Positions 45,261-49,610 of a stretch of 49,610 nt of DNA are shown in pieces. The position numbers and the translations under genes are program-made. The notes below the pieces were generated by a model. That model had not been told where the DNA came from. It was given only the letters and a program-made list of their open reading frames with translations, and did no database searches. The stretch's first letter is position 1. Each line of letters starts with the position of its first letter. Origin of the DNA: Terriglobia bacterium (GTDB lineage: Bacteria; Acidobacteriota; Terriglobia; Bryobacterales; Bryobacteraceae); NCBI GenBank assembly GCA_003175985.1, contig PSRJ01000354.1:1-49610 (forward strand). Direction: 5' to 3'.

Positions 45261-47138
45261 ATGTCCAGCACACAAACCCTTCACGTTCCGTTACAGATCC
45301 TGGAAGACAAGGCCACTCAGTTGCGCATTGACAGCGTGCGCGCCACCACCGAAGCGGGAAGCGGGCACCCCACCAGTTGCGCCTCCGCCGCGGATATCGT
45401 CTCGGTGCTGTTCTATTCCGTGATGCGCTTCGATCCGAAAAACCCGCGGCGCAGCGACAACGATGTGTTCGTTCTGTCGAAGGGCCATGCCGCGCCCCTG
45501 CTTTACTCCGCCTGGGCCGAAGCGGGCGCCTTTCCGCGCGAACAGCTTCTGGGGCTGCGCAAGATTAATTCCGACCTGGAAGGGCATCCGACACCCCGGC
45601 TGCCGTTCGTCGATGTCGCTACCGGCTCACTCGGCCAGGGTCTTTCTGCTGGAGTAGGAATTGCGGTTGACGCAAAACATTTACGGCAGTCCGGGCAGCG
45701 GGTCTACGTTCTGATGGGCGACGGTGAATCTGCAGAAGGGTCCGTTTGGGAAGCCGCTCAGTGGGCGGCCTTCCACAATCTGGACAACCTATGCGCCACC
45801 ATTGACATCAACCGTCTCGGGCAAAGCCAGCCCACCATGCTCCAGCATGAGTTGGACGTCTACAAGAAGCGATGGGAAGCCTTCGGCTGGCAGGCACTGC
45901 TCGTGGATGGGCATGACCTTACCGCCCTGCTTCGGGCCTATGAGCAAGCCGCCGATACTCACGACCGTCCCTCCATCGTGCTCGCGCGGACCCTGAAGGG
46001 CAAAGGCCTGGGCCATATCGAAAACCAGGAGCATTGGCACGGCAAGGCGCTCGATCGCGACGCTGCGAACCAGGTTCTCGCGCAATTGCAGCAGCGCCTC
46101 AACGGGGCCGGCTCGCGCTGGGAACCCAATCTGCCTGCCACTCCTTCCGGGTCCGCGACCGAAACTGTTGCGGCTGTCAACTCGAGTGCCAAACCTCCCT
46201 ACCAGGTCGGAGGCAAGGAGGTAGCCACCCGGAAAGGTTTCGGCGACGGACTGGCAGCACTGGCGCACGCCAATCCGTTTGTCGTGGCACTGGATGCCGA
46301 CGTCAAGAATTCCACTTACACCGAAGAGTTCGAAAAAGCAGCTCCCGGCCGTTTTTTCCAGGGCTACATCGCAGAGCAGAACATGGCCGGCATGGCCATG
46401 GGATTGGCCGCCCGCGGACGAGTGCCCTTCGTTTCCACGTTCGCCTGTTTTCTGACTCGGGCTTACGATTTTATTCGAATGAGCGCTGTCAGCAATCTGA
46501 ATGTGAAATTTGTGGGAACGCATGCCGGGGTTTCGATCGGCGAGGACGGGCCCTCGCAAATGGGTCTCGAAGATCTCGCCATGATGTGCGCTGAGCCGAA
46601 CTTCACCGTACTGTATCCTTCGGATGCGACCAGCGCCTGGCGCGCCACCGGCCTGGTTGCGTCTCAACTAGGTCCCTGCTATCTGCGCGTGGGCAGACCG
46701 GCCTCGGCCATTCTGTACGGCCCGGACGAGCCGTTTGCCGTTGGCAAGTGCAAGGTGCTTCGCCGGAGCGCCACTGACCGGGCGCTGATTGTGGCCGCGG
46801 GGGTCACGGTTTACGAAGCGCTGCGCGCGTTTGAGACCCTGCGCGATGCCGGTATCCTGGTTCGTGTGATCGATTTGTTCAGTGTGCAACCGATCGATCG
46901 CGAAGAATTGATCACTTCGGTTCGAGACACCGGCGGCACGGTGATCACGGTTGAGGATCACTACGAACACGGGGGCATCGGCGATGCGGTCTTCGCCGCT
47001 TTGGCCGGCGAACGGATTCGCGGCAGGAAGCTGGCTGTCCGCGAGATACCACGCAGCGGAAAGCCCGAGGAATTGTTAGAGAAGTTCGGAATCGGGGCCG
47101 CCAGGATTGTTACCGAAGTCCGGAGCGCTCTTTCCTGA
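45261..47138 (+). CDS. tkt: Transketolase, short animal-like type
   Basis: The 625-residue protein has the complete transketolase layout: the ThDP pyrophosphate domain with GSGHPTSCASAADI, VLSKGHAAPLLYSAWAEAG and GDGESAEGS, the pyrimidine domain with EQNMAGMAMGLA, and the C-terminal domain. It transfers two-carbon units in the pentose phosphate pathway. By eye it resembles the short (about 620-residue) form found in animals and some bacteria, lacking the extra loops of the E. coli type. An in-frame ATG at 45234 is possible; 45261 is preferred by family length. It ends 7 bp from the convergent WD40 gene. Confidence 0.92.
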   Translation: MSSTQTLHVPLQILEDKATQLRIDSVRATTEAGSGHPTSCASAADIVSVLFYSVMRFDPKNPRRSDNDVFVLSKGHAAPLLYSAWAEAGAFPREQLLGLRKINSDLEGHPTPRLPFVDVATGSLGQGLSAGVGIAVDAKHLRQSGQRVYVLMGDGESAEGSVWEAAQWAAFHNLDNLCATIDINRLGQSQPTMLQHELDVYKKRWEAFGWQALLVDGHDLTALLRAYEQAADTHDRPSIVLARTLKGKGLGHIENQEHWHGKALDRDAANQVLAQLQQRLNGAGSRWEPNLPATPSGSATETVAAVNSSAKPPYQVGGKEVATRKGFGDGLAALAHANPFVVALDADVKNSTYTEEFEKAAPGRFFQGYIAEQNMAGMAMGLAARGRVPFVSTFACFLTRAYDFIRMSAVSNLNVKFVGTHAGVSIGEDGPSQMGLEDLAMMCAEPNFTVLYPSDATSAWRATGLVASQLGPCYLRVGRPASAILYGPDEPFAVGKCKVLRRSATDRALIVAAGVTVYEALRAFETLRDAGILVRVIDLFSVQPIDREELITSVRDTGGTVITVEDHYEHGGIGDAVFAALAGERIRGRKLAVREIPRSGKPEELLEKFGIGAARIVTEVRSALS

Positions 47139-47145
47139 CTGAGTT

Positions 47146-49610
47146 TTACTTTACCAGCTTCATCACGTCGGGTCTCCGCACATCGAGACATTCGGTATCG
47201 TGTAAATATTGTCTGCACTCCTGAGAAGTCATCGCGCGCGTCAAGTGTGATTGTGCGAGCGCGATGGACTCCGCCAGGTTCGACGCTACACGCGTACGCT
47301 CTACTCGCAGCACACCGTCTTCCCCAACCATCGCTATGCGGGTGCCATCGGGATTAAAAACAGCCTGAAATATTTTCGCGCCGCTACCGGTGAAATCCAG
47401 CAATTGGGTTCCTGTTTCCGCGGCCCACAATTTGGCGGTCCCGTCTCTGGATGCTGTCAGGAGAGTTTTACCATCGCGGCTGAACGCAATGCTGTGGATC
47501 CAGTTGTTGTGAGCCGCAAATTCCAGCAGCAGTTTTCCCGAGCGCGCATCCCAGATCCGTACCGCGCCATCGTCTCCCGCAGTAGCGACGCGGTGTCCCT
47601 CAGGACCGAAGGCAACCCCGAAGACACGGCCGTGATAGCCGCTCAGTTTCAGTTCCCTGCCCGAAGCGATGTCCCAAATTTCGGCGGAGCCGTCCAGGCC
47701 GGCCGTAGCCAGTAGCGCGGAATCCGGGCTGAACGCGAGGGCAGCAAACCCATACCGCGAACTGCGGAGTGTTGGAACCGGCTTACCTGAGGAAGCATCC
47801 CACAGAGACGTTACGCCGTCCCAGCCGGCCGTCGCGATCAGCCGGCCATCGGGGCTAAAGGCCGCATCCGCAACGGTATTCTTGTGCTGAAGCGGCCCGA
47901 GGACGCGATTGCCAGTGGCCGCGTCGAAAACAAGCGCCGTCCCGTCCAGGCTCGAGCAGACGAGGCGGCGGCCGTCGGAACTGAAAGCAATGCGTGTCAC
48001 AGGCGCATCGTGCGCCGCTATGACTGCGAGTTGCCCGCCGGACCCCGCATCCCAGATGCGGACCTTGCCATCTTCGCCAGCGGCCGCGACCTTCCGGCCG
48101 TCGGGGCTGAACGCGGTGCTTAAGAGTTGGCCCGCGCCCGCCGGTATTACCAGCGAATCCGGGCTCGGGGCGACGTCCCATATTTTCGCCGTGCCGTCGG
48201 CGCTGGAGGTCAGCAAACTCCGGTTGTCTGGCCCGAACATCAGGCTAAGAATAGGGCCGGTATGTCCCCGCAACGCATATAACTCTCGGCCTGATGGCGC
48301 CTCCCAGATATGGGCGATCCGCTCCAACCCTCCGGCAGCAACACGTTGACCATCGGAATCGTATGCTGTTGCTTGCAACGGCTCCGCACCAGCCGCTGGT
48401 TGTCCGGCGAGCCGCTTGGCTTCGAGACTTGGTCCCGTGCCCCAGACCTTGGGCACGCCATCCGCCCCGGAAGTGACAATGGTCCGGCCGTCGGAGCTGA
48501 ACGCGACACTCCAAATCTCGTCGATATCCTCACCCATCCCTATGTTTCGCCCGGAGCGCGTTTCCCAGAGGCGAAGCGACCGGTCGTCGCTTACGCTTGC
48601 CAGACGGCCTCCATCCGGGCTGAACGCAAGTGCACGAATCCGCGTCCCGTGGCCCCGGCAGGTCGCCCGAAGGCGTCCCGAATCCGCTTCCCAGATCCGA
48701 ACTACGCCATCCTGCGAGCCGCCCGCCACGAGCGGTTCCGCCTGGCTGAAGGCCACCGCGGTTGCCGCAGAGCCGGTGGAAAGCGCGCGAATCTCCCTGC
48801 CCGAAGAGGCGTCCCATAGATCCACGCTTCCGTCTTGGGCGGTGCTCGCCAGCATCGCGCCATCCGCGTTCCACGCCGCATCCGTCACCGGGCCGTGACG
48901 CCCGTTGAATGTGGACAGAAGCTGGTGCGTTGTGCCATCCCAAATCTTGACTGTGCCATCGTCGGAGGCAGTCGCCAGACGCGATCCGTTGCGATTTACG
49001 GCAACCCGATTCACTGCTCCGCTGTGTCCGCTCAGAGTCGCGCGAACGCGCGATAAAGCGACGGACCGATTCAACGAAGTCTCGGCTTCCGGCGTGTGAC
49101 TGATCCGCACCGCTTGCATGGCCAGCAACAGCCCCAGTTCGGGATCACCGAATTGATCCTGCTGAATCGCAGCCAGAGCAAGCTCGCGCGAGAACGACTG
49201 GCGCTCCCTCTCCTGTGCGCGCCGCCGCTGCACGTTATAAACAATCAGGCCGATGATCGTGCCCACGAAATAGAGGGCCAGGGCCGTGGTAAACATAACC
49301 AGGCGGCGTTGGGCCTGGGCCTGCTGCCGCTTCTCATACCGGGTCTTCCAGTCCAGAATCGCCGGCGCGAGGACATCGTGGAAGATCTCGTACCGTTCCG
49401 GCCTTTCGATATGGCAGAGGATACGTTCCCGAGCAAGTCTGTCCAGCAGCGGAGTGACTTCTTCCGCCCTCGCCTGCGACAGCAGAATGAGGTCCTCGGT
49501 CCGCTGAGCGATCTTGGAGCCGGTGGGCGTAACGAGATAGCCGAACATCCGGGCAGCTGTGCGGCGCTGCGATTCCGTCACCGAATTCATTACGTCATCC
49601 AAGTGGCGGG
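47146..49610 (-). CDS. nSTAND-type protein with 14 WD40 repeats, C-terminal part (runs off the window)
   Basis: The frame is open to the window end, so the N terminus and any NTPase domain lie outside. The visible part starts with the winged-helix-like tail usually found after an nSTAND ATPase (MFGYLVTPTGSKIAQRTEDL, RYEIFHDVLAPAILDWK). A membrane segment (LVMFTTALALYFVGTIIGLI), a short coiled region and then 14 WD40 repeats follow, most ending in a WD-type dipeptide such as VKIWDG, VRIWDA or AKLWAA. Fourteen repeats would form two seven-bladed propellers or one continuous stack. STAND-WD40 proteins act as sensors that oligomerise on ligand binding. The effector domain is not visible. Confidence 0.85.
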   Translation of the reverse strand, partial: RHLDDVMNSVTESQRRTAARMFGYLVTPTGSKIAQRTEDLILLSQARAEEVTPLLDRLARERILCHIERPERYEIFHDVLAPAILDWKTRYEKRQQAQAQRRLVMFTTALALYFVGTIIGLIVYNVQRRRAQERERQSFSRELALAAIQQDQFGDPELGLLLAMQAVRISHTPEAETSLNRSVALSRVRATLSGHSGAVNRVAVNRNGSRLATASDDGTVKIWDGTTHQLLSTFNGRHGPVTDAAWNADGAMLASTAQDGSVDLWDASSGREIRALSTGSAATAVAFSQAEPLVAGGSQDGVVRIWEADSGRLRATCRGHGTRIRALAFSPDGGRLASVSDDRSLRLWETRSGRNIGMGEDIDEIWSVAFSSDGRTIVTSGADGVPKVWGTGPSLEAKRLAGQPAAGAEPLQATAYDSDGQRVAAGGLERIAHIWEAPSGRELYALRGHTGPILSLMFGPDNRSLLTSSADGTAKIWDVAPSPDSLVIPAGAGQLLSTAFSPDGRKVAAAGEDGKVRIWDAGSGGQLAVIAAHDAPVTRIAFSSDGRRLVCSSLDGTALVFDAATGNRVLGPLQHKNTVADAAFSPDGRLIATAGWDGVTSLWDASSGKPVPTLRSSRYGFAALAFSPDSALLATAGLDGSAEIWDIASGRELKLSGYHGRVFGVAFGPEGHRVATAGDDGAVRIWDARSGKLLLEFAAHNNWIHSIAFSRDGKTLLTASRDGTAKLWAAETGTQLLDFTGSGAKIFQAVFNPDGTRIAMVGEDGVLRVERTRVASNLAESIALAQSHLTRAMTSQECRQYLHDTECLDVRRPDVMKLVK

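Overview
The window reads as a GC-rich chromosome of an Acidobacteriota member, most like the Bryobacteraceae/Solibacter group. This is inferred from protein style: three complete large exported receptors with an N-terminal carboxypeptidase-regulatory domain and a TonB-receptor-like barrel, plus a fourth truncated start; an exported caspase; STAND/WD40 proteins; and many two-component and NrfD-type redox genes. Gene density is high, no gap between genes exceeds about 300 bp, and I saw no tRNA, rRNA, IS element, prophage or CRISPR array.

Region 1 (1-7.7 kb): a truncated receptor start is divergent from a two-gene unit. That unit is an exported caspase/EF-hand/TPR protein overlapping a membrane TIR-DUF4384 protein. 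A small Cys-rich exported protein and a TonB-dependent receptor follow. Region 2 (7.7-10.5 kb, minus): the cell-shape genes mreB-mreC-mreD. Region 3 (10.7-16.8 kb, plus): a signalling/polysaccharide-like block comprising a CHASE3-HAMP-PAS histidine kinase, a REC-Hpt-REC regulator, a HEAT-repeat membrane protein, a GT2-like protein with lost catalytic motifs, and an ASCH-like protein. Region 4 (16.8-26 kb): housekeeping and accessory genes, namely an alpha/beta hydrolase, an ECF-like sigma factor, a PilZ protein, an Ig-like exported protein, an SDR lacking the YxxxK motif, a lone receiver, TauE/SafE, and the overlapping trio HemW / threonine aldolase / exported M20 peptidase.

Region 5 (26-32.2 kb, minus): a redox operon. 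In transcription order it holds a membrane-anchored GcvH-like protein, a four-cluster ferredoxin, an NrfD/HybB quinone-type membrane subunit, a sensor kinase with two c-heme-like motifs, a sigma-54 activator and an archaemetzincin. It looks like an electron-transfer module carrying its own sensing circuit but no visible catalytic subunit.

Region 6 (32.5-36.6 kb): a DUF6526 protein, lgt, lspA, a small HExxH protein and a Tat-signal ThDP enzyme. Region 7 (36.7-44.6 kb): two tandem paralogous receptors of about 1,255 residues. They have the same predicted promoter hexamers (TTGACG, 17-bp spacer, TATAGT). A hairpin terminator lies between them and a strong stem-loop lies at the predicted 5' end of the second transcript. 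Region 8 (44.6-49.6 kb): a membrane protein, a short animal-like transketolase, and the C-terminal part of an nSTAND-type protein with 14 WD40 repeats that runs off the window.

The candidates I consider most worth following are the caspase/TIR-DUF4384 pair, the redox operon with its GcvH-like and heme-sensor proteins, and the RR-HEAT-pseudo-GT2 block.
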